Of a stretch of DNA of 64,000 nucleotides, positions 28,020 to 36,326 are shown piece after piece. This stretch comes from a candidate division KSB1 bacterium (GTDB taxonomy: Bacteria; Zhuqueibacterota; Zhuqueibacteria; Thermofontimicrobiales; Thermofontimicrobiaceae). The stretch covers positions 124,001 to 188,000 of the forward strand of contig JAPDPQ010000005.1 in the NCBI GenBank assembly GCA_034506395.1, written 5' to 3'. The notes beneath the pieces are model-generated. The model saw nothing but the letters and a program-made list of their open reading frames with translations. It was not told where the DNA came from and ran no database searches. Positions within the stretch are counted from its first letter, which is position 1. Every line of letters starts with the position of its first letter. The position numbers were made by a program, and so were the translations under genes.

Positions 28020-28397
28020 ATGATCGAAAAATGCTATCGTGACATTCAAAGTCGGGGGCAACTCGCTGGGCTCAGCTTAGTCGAAGTGTTCATTTTGTTG
28101 GGCGTACCTATTTTATTATTCCCCATTTTTACGTTGTTAAAACTGAGCTTTGGCATCATATTGATCATCGACATTTTGCTATATGCATTATTTCGATTTG
28201 CGGCACGCTCATCCCAATTCGATTATGGGCTTTTTTCATTTTTTTATTTCCAATTTATTTGGCCGAGGCACTTATCCGCTTTTGGCGCTGATGAAAAAAT
28301 ATATTTGAAAGAGGATGAAGAAAAATTATTAAATGCCTTAGGGAATAACCAGTCAAATTCTCATTCGGACAGTCATCGCATCGGGCGCACTGGCTAA
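28020..28397 (+). CDS. VirB3-like inner-membrane protein
   Basis: A protein of 125 residues with a short cytosolic N-terminus, two close hydrophobic helices (about 22-42 LVEVFILLGVPILLFPIFTL and 43-62 IILIIDILLYALF) and a polar C-terminal tail. Size, topology and position directly before virB4 fit VirB3/TraF-like subunits that work with the VirB4 ATPase; sequence conservation in this family is weak, so the call rests mainly on context. The C-terminus from about residue 105 is low-complexity, rich in Asn, Ser and His. No strong Shine-Dalgarno precedes the ATG. Confidence 0.65.
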   Translation: MIEKCYRDIQSRGQLAGLSLVEVFILLGVPILLFPIFTLLKLSFGIILIIDILLYALFRFAARSSQFDYGLFSFFYFQFIWPRHLSAFGADEKIYLKEDEEKLLNALGNNQSNSHSDSHRIGRTG

Positions 28398-28508
28398 GCG
28401 TATTCAAGCGACTCAGATCCTGCCGGAGGGCCAATCATCCGGATTACCGAAAAATCGTCCAATGGAATTTTTCATAGCATCATTTAGTTTAGGAATCAGA
28501 TTTATCTT

Positions 28509-30956
28509 ATGAATTATACCAAACTGACAGAACGAGAAGCCTATCGATACCGGGCTACGCTGCCAAAATATTTGCCGTACCTTGATATTCTTGATAAATT
28601 CATCATCAAAAAGAACGGCAACTTCGTGGCTGGCTTCGAAATCGAGACGCTGGATAACATGGGTCTATCGAGTGACGATTATGAGATGATTGCTCTGACC
28701 TTCGAAAACGCACTGAATAGTTTGGATCAAAAGGTCAATTTGCAATTTTATTACACATTCGATTACTACCCTTACGCTGAGGATTTCGTTTACACCGATG
28801 ACCCAATATTGAATTATTTCAAATTTCACCGGCATCAATATCTATCTTTTTATAAGTACCTCAAATGTCGCACTTACTTGTTCGTCGATTTTGATGCAGC
28901 GACTTCATTTCGAACGCCGTTCAATATTTCGCTATCTAATGGGACGGTTGTGCAACGGTTTAAATCAGAGCACGAGCGACAGGTGGCAGCTCGAGAACAA
29001 GACATCAAATCGCTCAAAGCCAATTTCGAAAATAGTGGCATCATTTTGCGCCGATTGAATGACAGCGAGCTGGCCGAGATCCTTTATCAATCGATCAATT
29101 TGACGAACGAGCCATTCGATCGTCCCATTGATAGCCTGGCGCTCAATAGCCAATTGTCAGCCAATGACTACAGTGTCGAACGGGGATTTCTCAAAATTGG
29201 AAGTCAGTACGTGGCATGCCTTTCTTTGAGCTTGCTGCCCGAGGTCACTCGGTCGCATCATCTTTACAATAATATCCCGTTACCCTATATTTTTCCGCTA
29301 TTGCATAATTTGCCTTTTCCACATCGGGTGGTGCTGTCGTGTCAGAACGCCGATATGGAAAAAGAAGTAAACCGACTGTCTCGCAAACTCAATTTCACCC
29401 GCTTTTTGATGAACTTTTCCCAGAACAAAGAGGGGCGTCGCAGTGAAATTCGCTATCGGGAATTGAACGAGCTGTTGGACGAAATTTATCATAAGCATAA
29501 AAAGCTGGCCTCACTAAGCTTGACGGTCGTGCTCTACGATACCGATATCGATCGACTGAATGAAAAGATCAATCGGACCAATCTGGCGTTCAGCAATATC
29601 GACAAGAGTCAGGCAGTACTGGAAACGCTAGACATTCTGCCGATCTATATGAGCTGCCTGCCGGGCAATTCCGAAGAAAATTATCATCGGCTATTGGTCA
29701 AAACGTCCAATGCCGCGCAATTCATTTGTGTGAGCAACTTCAACCGTGGTCATCATCGCGGCGTTGTGGTGAAAAACCGGAATAATGAGCCAATTTTATT
29801 TGACTATTTTGATCCTCGGCTCAATAGCTGGAACGCCATTATTATTGGACCCACCGGGACTGGCAAAAGCTATCTTATGCAGGCATTGTTATTACAATTG
29901 CTGGAACAGGGGGTGAAAGTATTTGGATTGGATGTTGGGGGTGTCGGAAATATCGGCGGCAGTTATAAAAAAATGATCACGCTTCTGAATGGTAGGTATA
30001 TTGAGCTCAATATTGATCATCCGATTCCGCTGAACCCATTCGCCCTAATTAAAGACAATTTCGATACCAAAAAGCAATTATTTCTCCGAGCGTTCCTCGA
30101 GAAGCTCATTTTGGAGCGCGAGGAGAAATCTATCTCGAAGGTGGAGCAAGCATTCATCAGCAAAGTATTGGAAAAATACGTCGCCGAATACAAGGGGACT
30201 CGCAATCTGAAGACCTTTGTCGAATTTTTTGCCAAGCAGCGTGATGAAGAAGGTTATGTTGATGTAAAACTGTTGGCCCGAAAGATGTATATATATACGC
30301 ATGGCGAATACAGTCGCTTCCTCTGCGCCGATGAAATGATCGACATCAAAGAAGATCTCGTCTGCTTCGATCTGAAAGGGCTCGAAAATCATCCTGATCT
30401 TCAGGGCATCATCGCAATCATCATCACTGGCCTATTGTGGGATTTGATGGAGCGCAACCTCAATCATCAGAAAGTCATTTTCGCCGATGAGCTGTGGAAG
30501 GTGCTTGGGGACAACTCGACCATTGGTCATTTGGTGGTTGAGCTATTTCGGACGTCTCGAAAGATGGGAGCTGGCATCTTCGCGATTTCTCAGTCAATCG
30601 ATGACATTGAATCAGTCAGTTTCTCGACGCCGATCAAAGATAATGCGCTCAACCATTTTATTTTGGCGCACAAGCCGAAACAATTGGAGTCGCTGGCGCG
30701 GGCTTTTGGTTACACCGATCATCAGTTGGCCCTGATCGCTAGCCTCCGCCGAGGCGAGTTTTTCTTGGATCGCGATGGCCGAATTACCGTGCTGAAAATC
30801 GACACCAGCCAATACGACCATTATCTTTTCACCACCAATCGCCAGGAAAATAACGAGCTGGAGCAGAATCTAATCAAATATGAGGGCAACTTATTAAAGG
30901 CAATTGATCAATTAGCCAAGAAAAAGGTGCTGTCGAAAGATGCGGTTTTGGTTTGA
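28509..30956 (+). CDS. virB4: VirB4/TraG(Bacteroides)-family T4SS ATPase
   Basis: The signature ATPase of type IV secretion, driving pilus assembly and substrate transfer at the inner membrane. The N-terminal region (about 1-420) matches the CagE/TrbE/VirB-type domain, and the C-terminal ATPase domain has Walker A GPTGTGKS near residues 447-454 and Walker B VIFADELWK near 655-664, followed by the RTSRKMGAGIFAISQSIDDI segment typical of the family. At 815 residues it is close to VirB4 length. Context (virB3 before, VirB5-like after) agrees. The frame is intact with all nucleotide-binding motifs, so the machine is probably functional. Confidence 0.95.
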   Translation: MNYTKLTEREAYRYRATLPKYLPYLDILDKFIIKKNGNFVAGFEIETLDNMGLSSDDYEMIALTFENALNSLDQKVNLQFYYTFDYYPYAEDFVYTDDPILNYFKFHRHQYLSFYKYLKCRTYLFVDFDAATSFRTPFNISLSNGTVVQRFKSEHERQVAAREQDIKSLKANFENSGIILRRLNDSELAEILYQSINLTNEPFDRPIDSLALNSQLSANDYSVERGFLKIGSQYVACLSLSLLPEVTRSHHLYNNIPLPYIFPLLHNLPFPHRVVLSCQNADMEKEVNRLSRKLNFTRFLMNFSQNKEGRRSEIRYRELNELLDEIYHKHKKLASLSLTVVLYDTDIDRLNEKINRTNLAFSNIDKSQAVLETLDILPIYMSCLPGNSEENYHRLLVKTSNAAQFICVSNFNRGHHRGVVVKNRNNEPILFDYFDPRLNSWNAIIIGPTGTGKSYLMQALLLQLLEQGVKVFGLDVGGVGNIGGSYKKMITLLNGRYIELNIDHPIPLNPFALIKDNFDTKKQLFLRAFLEKLILEREEKSISKVEQAFISKVLEKYVAEYKGTRNLKTFVEFFAKQRDEEGYVDVKLLARKMYIYTHGEYSRFLCADEMIDIKEDLVCFDLKGLENHPDLQGIIAIIITGLLWDLMERNLNHQKVIFADELWKVLGDNSTIGHLVVELFRTSRKMGAGIFAISQSIDDIESVSFSTPIKDNALNHFILAHKPKQLESLARAFGYTDHQLALIASLRRGEFFLDRDGRITVLKIDTSQYDHYLFTTNRQENNELEQNLIKYEGNLLKAIDQLAKKKVLSKDAVLV

Positions 30957-31117
30957 TCAGGAATCCGACAAATGCGATATTATCTCAATCGCATTCTATT
31001 CGGAATCGAAACCATTAAAGGCCATAGATTGGATCGCTTCGCTATACCGATGCAATTCCGATCGAAACATACGGGGTCAAAACGAGCTAACAATCTACTT
31101 GGGTCGAGGAACATAAT

Positions 31118-32005
31118 ATGAAATCTAAAAAAGCATTGCATCTTAGTGGAGCCACTTTAGCGGGGGCGTGTTTGCTCGTGACACTTTTTTGCAGCACTGT
31201 CCAAGCTCAATTTTTTGATCCGAATAACACGCTGATTCTGAATACACTGAGGGAGATCGCGACAAAACATGCCCTAACTTTGGACGAGCAACGGCTCCAA
31301 ACGGCCAAACTGATTCAACAGCTCCGCCAGTTCTATGATACCTACACGTTGCTGCGCAATGATATTGAGTTCAGCCAAAGCCTTTATCGAGATTTCAAGG
31401 CGATCGAAAATATGGATCTGACGAATGCCTATGCTCTGTCTAATTTCGTTCTGAATGCGGATCGGCCTGACTATTGGTTTCCCGCAACCACCAGCCAGTT
31501 AAGCATGACCTCGATGGACGTGGAAGCAGTGTTGAACAATTCCAGGAGACTAAAAGAGACTTATGAGAGCTTCGCGCTGTCGGTCAATGACGAGATGGAG
31601 CCGAAAGACGCTGATCAGAGGCTTTATAACGCTATGGCCGGTCAGGAGGCGTTTTCAAAGGCGTTGTTTGAATATGCACTAAAATGCCAGGTGCTGGCAA
31701 AAACTTATGACTCCCTTGCCGTCGAACTGCACAAGCAGATCACTAATAATGAGAACAGATATACCGTAGCAGAGCGGACGCAATTGCTGTTAGAAGCGGT
31801 CAAATTGCGGGATCAATCGAACCAGTACTATGAAAAATATCTGGAGCTATCCCAGAAATCCCATGAAAATGAGTTAAACCTTTATGACCAGAAGTTAAAT
31901 TACTTGCGCTCCAAGGTGAATTGGAATGTGTTAAAAAAAGAAGTCAATCGAACATCAAAAATTCGTTACGGTTTCTTCGATGTGATTCGTGCACCGTTCG
32001 AATAA
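31118..32005 (+). CDS. Secreted coiled-coil protein, VirB5/TrbJ/TraI-like
   Basis: A protein of 295 residues with a signal peptide ending at about residue 30 (STVQAQ). The mature part is almost all helical and charged, with a repeated-looking pattern such as LIQQLRQFYDTYTLLRNDIEF and YEKYLELSQKSHENELNLYDQ. The layout (exported, long helices, position between virB4 and virB6) fits the TrbJ/VirB5 group, which includes the TraI protein of Bacteroides conjugative transposons. These are thought to sit at the pilus tip or base. Similarity is topological, so confidence is moderate. A GAGGA site lies 9 nt before the ATG. Confidence 0.6.
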   Translation: MKSKKALHLSGATLAGACLLVTLFCSTVQAQFFDPNNTLILNTLREIATKHALTLDEQRLQTAKLIQQLRQFYDTYTLLRNDIEFSQSLYRDFKAIENMDLTNAYALSNFVLNADRPDYWFPATTSQLSMTSMDVEAVLNNSRRLKETYESFALSVNDEMEPKDADQRLYNAMAGQEAFSKALFEYALKCQVLAKTYDSLAVELHKQITNNENRYTVAERTQLLLEAVKLRDQSNQYYEKYLELSQKSHENELNLYDQKLNYLRSKVNWNVLKKEVNRTSKIRYGFFDVIRAPFE

Positions 32006-32273
32006 TTGTCCGGGAATGCTCCATGGGTTGCAGAGCAACAGATGATTGTATCGCGAAACTCGGCATTCCGTCCAGAACTGGATAAAAAATCTAAACGTTT
32101 TTTGAGGAATTTAATTTTTTCTCCTCGAAAATCTTCAACGGTTATTGTTGCGTGACAAAAATTTTGCGCCGCACAATGCTGAAATCCTGTCCTTTGAGGT
32201 CGATTAATAGTAGGATTTAATAACAGGAGCCAGATTCCGCTTGATCAAATAACTCATCTTGTTCGAGGCATCT

Positions 32274-33290
32274 ATGTTAGAAATGTTTTTCGATTCGGTG
32301 TTTTTCAATTCAGTCAATCAGATGGTGGAATATATCATTCGAATTTGCATCTATATGTTCACGCTCGGCGTGGTGGTTTATTTCATCACCATGTTGTTTC
32401 GATTGTCCACTGACACCGAAGGCCGCGACAACATTTATCATTTATTTGTGGTAGGTTTTGGAGCGCTGGGCCTGGCGACCTATCGCATTTGGGCGATCTG
32501 GCTCGGGAAACTGTTTGTGCTTTTGGCACGCGCCATCTTCGATCTGGAAAGCGGGAATATCATGACCGACTACCTGGGAGCATTCTTTGCCAATCCCCAA
32601 GGCCAAGGATTGCGCATGTCATTTTTTAACCTGTTCAGCCTGGAGGCGCTGTCTTCGCTATCTTATTTTTTGGTGATGATCGTTTATGAAATTTTCGTGG
32701 TGATCCAGGTAATTGTACAAATCTTCTTTTATTTGATCGGGCCATTGGCAATCGTAATATCACTATTTCCCAATTTTCGCGATACGTTTCGATCCTGGAT
32801 CTCCAACTTCTGTGCAGTAAATTTCTGGTCAGTATTGATCGCGATCCTTTTCCGGCTGGTCAAAACACTCACCAATTCGCCTGCGTTCAAAGCATCAGTG
32901 GCAGCCGGCGACAAAAGTGTTTTGTGGGAATCTTTTATACTTGGGGTCATTATCTGTATCATCATCGTGCTGATCCCCAAGTTGTCGCTCGCCATTTTTA
33001 AGGGTGGGGGCTCTGCTGCTGATCTGGGCACCTATGGGACTGGTATCACTGCTGGGGTGGTCATCTCCACCGTTTGGAAGCGGCTCAAACATATTACCAT
33101 CGCAACCACCCAACAGATAGCAGCTCACACCAGCACTGGCGTTATCTCGGGTGCTCAACGCCTATCCCAAAGTCCAACGGCAAGTTCGACTGAAGCAGCC
33201 CTGCGTTCATTGACCGATGGCGCTGAAGGCAGCCCCGGAAATTGGCCGTTCGAGGGTGGCAGGGTAGAAAACTTGGTGGAAGGGATGTGA
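32274..33290 (+). CDS. VirB6/TrbL/TraJ-like polytopic membrane protein
   Basis: Inner-membrane channel component of 338 residues with six or so hydrophobic segments between about 10 and 240. The block YLIGPLAIVISLFPNFRDTF followed by RSWISNFCAVNFWSVL matches the conserved GPlxxxxxxFpxxxxxxxxW motif of VirB6/TrbL. The cytosolic tail from about 260 is Ser/Thr/Gly-rich. The start at 32274 is chosen because CGAGG lies 5 nt upstream; a TTG five codons earlier (32259) has none. It follows the VirB5-like gene, as in standard T4SS order. The 3' side carries a heptamer-repeat tract. Confidence 0.85.
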   Translation: MLEMFFDSVFFNSVNQMVEYIIRICIYMFTLGVVVYFITMLFRLSTDTEGRDNIYHLFVVGFGALGLATYRIWAIWLGKLFVLLARAIFDLESGNIMTDYLGAFFANPQGQGLRMSFFNLFSLEALSSLSYFLVMIVYEIFVVIQVIVQIFFYLIGPLAIVISLFPNFRDTFRSWISNFCAVNFWSVLIAILFRLVKTLTNSPAFKASVAAGDKSVLWESFILGVIICIIIVLIPKLSLAIFKGGGSAADLGTYGTGITAGVVISTVWKRLKHITIATTQQIAAHTSTGVISGAQRLSQSPTASSTEAALRSLTDGAEGSPGNWPFEGGRVENLVEGM

Positions 33291-33314
33291 TGGATCATAA
33301 TCAATAATCAATGT

Positions 33315-33363
33315 TCAGTAGTCAGTAATCAGTAGTCAGTAATCAGTAATCAGTAATCAGTAA
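33315..33363. repeat. Tandem heptamer repeat, seven units of TCAGTRR
   Basis: Seven head-to-tail 7-bp units (TCAGTAG or TCAGTAA) cover exactly 49 bp, with degenerate units on both sides (about 33301-33389). It lies in the T4SS cluster between the VirB6 gene and the small ORF before VirB8. A second tract with the same unit and copy number is at 45515-45563. Seven bases is not a multiple of three, and both tracts are noncoding. Confidence 0.9.
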
Positions 33364-33510
33364 CAGCAATCAGAAACCAGTATTCAGTGAGCATTGATAT
33401 ATCTTTGCTCGATTCAGAGGATCTCGGCGTAAGCGAGATGAAACATTGATTTCAAGCGTTAGTTTTCCTCCTGGACTTGCTCACCTCTTGGACGAAGACA
33501 AGGAGATAAA

Positions 33511-33627
33511 ATGCAACGGCTGATGAAACAGCATCAGGAAATTAGAGACAAGAAGCAAGATGACATTCCCATTAGACGAACATTAGTTTTAAAGCTGAAT
33601 AAAGCTTACTTGGAGTTATCGAGGTGA
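33511..33627 (+). CDS. Short ORF (38 residues) coupled to the VirB8 gene
   Basis: An ATG frame with a good Shine-Dalgarno (AAGGAG, 5 nt spacer) encodes MQRLMKQHQEIRDKKQDD and ends with KLNKAYLELSR. Its TGA overlaps a GTG start of the VirB8 gene as GTGA, the arrangement of coupled genes. The peptide is very basic and has no membrane helix, signal or lipobox, so it is not a classical VirB7. It sits where accessory small proteins such as TraL occur in Bacteroides-type systems, but it resembles none that I recognise. It could be a true small subunit or a leader that controls VirB8 translation. Confidence 0.4.
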   Translation: MQRLMKQHQEIRDKKQDDIPIRRTLVLKLNKAYLELSR

Positions 33628-34205
33628 AAACTATGGCAGAGCGAACCAAATACTATGAGATTTACGGAGAGCTAGTAAAAAACAAAATATTTTTGCAGCG
33701 GTTGGTCATCGGCTTGCTGGTGATCAATGTGGTGTTAATCATCGTTTGCTACATCGGGTTTTCCCGACCGGCACAAACTTTTGTGATCAAAGATGGCTAT
33801 GCCTATGCCACTCAAGCTTATCAGCATGAACGTTCGATCTTCGAGGTTAAACGATTTTGTTATGAGTTTGCCAAAAATCTTCTAGAATTCAATCGGGAAA
33901 ATTTCAATGAGCATATCAAAACAGCGTTGCAAATGTGCTCTGAAGAGCTGGAATTCATCATGTATAATACGATTAAAGGCTCTGAAATCCCTAAACTTGT
34001 GCAGAACACGAATGGAACAATTAAATTTGAAGTGAGTGAAATACTGGTGAAACAAGGCGACCCATTTCAAGCGCGAGTGGTGGGTAAACAAGTGTTTCCT
34101 GGACAGGCTCCGATTGATATCACATTTGATTTGGATATCAATGTGGTCGCCCGATCAGAAAAAAATCCATTCGGTCTAAAAATCATCAATTTTAAACAGA
34201 GTTGA
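33624..34205 (+). CDS. VirB8/TraK-like bitopic inner-membrane protein
   Basis: Protein of 193 residues with a short cytosolic N-terminus, one transmembrane helix (about 26-48, RLVIGLLVINVVLIIVCYIGF) and a periplasmic domain. The segment FVIKDGYAYATQAYQHERSIFEVKRFCYEFAKNLLEFNRENF fits the NTF2-like fold of VirB8 and Bacteroidetes TraK. VirB8 is an assembly hub binding VirB9 and VirB10. Two starts are possible: GTG 33624, which overlaps the stop of the short ORF, or ATG 33633 with GAGGTG 6 nt upstream. Its TGA overlaps the TTG of the next gene by 4 nt (TTGA), so VirB8 and VirB9 are translated together. Confidence 0.82.
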   Translation: MKTMAERTKYYEIYGELVKNKIFLQRLVIGLLVINVVLIIVCYIGFSRPAQTFVIKDGYAYATQAYQHERSIFEVKRFCYEFAKNLLEFNRENFNEHIKTALQMCSEELEFIMYNTIKGSEIPKLVQNTNGTIKFEVSEILVKQGDPFQARVVGKQVFPGQAPIDITFDLDINVVARSEKNPFGLKIINFKQS

Positions 34206-35068
34206 GCTTGAAGAAACTGACCATTGCATTGGTGTTTTGCATAGCCTATTGCACCGGAGACCAATCGCTGGCCCAATCCAATCAGGTGGTGCGAGTTGCG
34301 CCAGGTTTCGCTACGGTGGTCGTCTGTCCTACAGCTCCTGAACTGGTGACGGTGGGCAATATGGATGCCTTTTCGGTTCAAACAACTGGCAATTATATCT
34401 TGATCAAGCCATTGACCAGTAAGGGCACCACCAATATGTTCATCAAGACGGCAACAGAGTCTTTCAACTTGTTGATTCAAGTATCAGAGACCCCGGATCT
34501 TGAGGTTCGGCTGGTCTCTCGTTCACCAGCATTGCAGGAGCTCTTTCCTGAGGATCGCTCGAGCAAGGGCGCTCAATCGATTGAGGATAGCGAAACCGCC
34601 CGCAAAAAGGCCTCAGAAGCCCGGCGGCAATCCCTCTCCAGCTTAAATCCCAAAACGCTGGCATTATTGGCTAATTTGTTCAAAACTACAAACCGTTATA
34701 CTTATAGCGTCACCAATTCAAAGGTGATCTTTGCGGTCGATCACATGAAGCAAATCAAAGATAAGATGTTTTTGATTTGCACCATTATCAACAATTCCAA
34801 CATCCCCTATGATGTCGGATATGTTCGCTTTCAGATGATCGATTATCAAAGAAGCTATTTGTTTTGGAAAAAGAAAATAAAAGAGACCGAGCTGGAGCCA
34901 GTAAGCGAATACTATAACGTCACGATCAAACCCCATGCATTTGGCAGACTGCTATTCGTATTTGATAAATTGGGCTATTCGAGTACGAGCACTTTAAATA
35001 TCAAATGCACGGAAGAGAACGGCCGGCGAAATTTAGAGTTGGAGGTCCCGGGATCAATCATTAAATAG
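34202..35068 (+). CDS. VirB9/TraN-like periplasmic outer-membrane-complex protein
   Basis: An exported protein of 288 residues with a signal peptide ending near residue 24 (QSLAQS). The N-terminal domain (about 28-95) has beta strands like VVRVAPGFATVVVCPTAPEL and GNYILIKPLTSKGTTNMFI, the pattern of VirB9 and the secretin-type N-domain. The C-terminal domain (about 170-288) includes KMFLICTIINNSNIPYDVGY and VRFQMIDYQRS, recalling the TraN (DUF4138) proteins of Bacteroidetes conjugative elements. VirB9-like proteins form the outer-membrane pore ring with VirB10. The start is TTG (34202), overlapping the VirB8 stop; a second TTG lies at 34208. Confidence 0.75.
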   Translation: MSLKKLTIALVFCIAYCTGDQSLAQSNQVVRVAPGFATVVVCPTAPELVTVGNMDAFSVQTTGNYILIKPLTSKGTTNMFIKTATESFNLLIQVSETPDLEVRLVSRSPALQELFPEDRSSKGAQSIEDSETARKKASEARRQSLSSLNPKTLALLANLFKTTNRYTYSVTNSKVIFAVDHMKQIKDKMFLICTIINNSNIPYDVGYVRFQMIDYQRSYLFWKKKIKETELEPVSEYYNVTIKPHAFGRLLFVFDKLGYSSTSTLNIKCTEENGRRNLELEVPGSIIK

Positions 35069-35326
35069 TTCTGCAATTTTTCTCATGATCTCGCTTTAAT
35101 CGCTAGATGGGCTGTATTGCTGAATTGATGAAGGAAGGCCAGCAACTATCCGTTTTTTGAAGCGAGCAAAGCACAGCGGCCCAATTAGGCATTTTAAGAT
35201 TTTAAAAATTGACGATACCTCCATGAAGCCAAAGGAGTTGGTATCACCAACAAAGCAGAGATCATTATTAGGTTTGGTCTCTGATCGAAGACTCAGAACA
35301 GGATATTTATCAAGAGGGTGGCAGTG

Positions 35327-36280
35327 ATGAATTTGGGAAGACTATCTGATCGATTGGAACAGTTGCGCAAAATCAATTTGCCCCGTGTCAAGCCAATGTT
35401 GATTGGGGGGCTTGCGTTCGTGGTCGTACTGATGGTAATGGTCATGGTCTCGACCAAAAGTCCGAGCAAAAAAGTGACCGCTCATAAAGTGAATTTGCTG
35501 CCTGGGGAGGCGATGCCTCGCTCTCGACCAACATTGGACTATGAGTTCATCAAATTCGATAGCATCAGAATTCCGAATTTTTCTCCGATAGAACAGCGGG
35601 TTACATCCGGGCCAGCGATTGAGCCAGTCTCATTCCAGCAAACGATTGAACCGCCGCGTCAGACTGCAAGTGGGGTTAAAAATCCAACTAGCGGTACTCA
35701 CGCCAGGATGGAAAAAAGTTTCCCTGAGCCCACAATTTCCCTCGAACCAAGAACCATCAGTCAAAACCCGAACATGATTGTGACCAACAACTTGACTGAT
35801 GTCGCTGGGACGGCTGGATCAGGATCGGCGGTTTTCACTGGGATGCAAGCAGCGCTCATCAAGGTCATTCTGCCCAATCGCACGCCGGTCGCGAACGGCA
35901 GTTTGGTGGAAGCCCGAGTGCTGCGCGACAGCAACTGGGGCAACGTTTTCATTCCGAAGCGGACCAAACTGATTGGTGTTGCTTCATTGATGAACCTCAG
36001 AGTTCACATCGATTTTCAGGAGATCTATATCAACAATACATCTCGTTCTTGTCGGGGTCGGGCGTTTGATCTCAAGCGGTTGCAGGGTTTGGCCTATTCG
36101 CCAGTGAGTTCCGAGGCAAAGCGGGTGCTATTGGAAGAGCTGCGTGACGCTGTGGCAGGTGTGCCTGTTTTGGGACGCGTCGCCAATCGAGCTGCATATT
36201 CCGCCAACTACTATGATCAAGAAGCCTCAGTGCTGGATGAGGGCTTAGAATTTTATGTAATGATTGAGTCGATTTATTGA
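35327..36280 (+). CDS. VirB10/TraM-like T4SS core protein
   Basis: A protein of 317 residues spanning the inner membrane once (about 20-40, MLIGGLAFVVVLMVMVMVST), with a proline- and serine-rich periplasmic linker (about 45-165) and a C-terminal beta domain (about 170-317). The latter has AALIKVILPNRTPVANGSLV, FIPKRTKLIGVASLMNLRVH and IDFQEIYIN, the VirB10 beta-barrel pattern. VirB10 links inner and outer complexes and senses ATP use. The start is ATG 35327 with AGAGGG 8 nt upstream; a GTG at 35318 is in frame but lies inside that site. The frame is intact. Confidence 0.8.
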   Translation: MNLGRLSDRLEQLRKINLPRVKPMLIGGLAFVVVLMVMVMVSTKSPSKKVTAHKVNLLPGEAMPRSRPTLDYEFIKFDSIRIPNFSPIEQRVTSGPAIEPVSFQQTIEPPRQTASGVKNPTSGTHARMEKSFPEPTISLEPRTISQNPNMIVTNNLTDVAGTAGSGSAVFTGMQAALIKVILPNRTPVANGSLVEARVLRDSNWGNVFIPKRTKLIGVASLMNLRVHIDFQEIYINNTSRSCRGRAFDLKRLQGLAYSPVSSEAKRVLLEELRDAVAGVPVLGRVANRAAYSANYYDQEASVLDEGLEFYVMIESIY

Positions 36281-36326
36281 TTCAAGCAGCCGTCGTCTTT
36301 CATGGATAACGAGTGATTAATCGCGA

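Noticed and set aside
32042-32155. 37-codon ATG frame between the VirB5-like and VirB6 genes
   Set aside because: No Shine-Dalgarno site, no overlap with the next gene and a length expected by chance.
33301-33389. CRISPR array
   Set aside because: The 7-bp units are directly joined without spacers and no cas gene is nearby; it is a simple tandem repeat.
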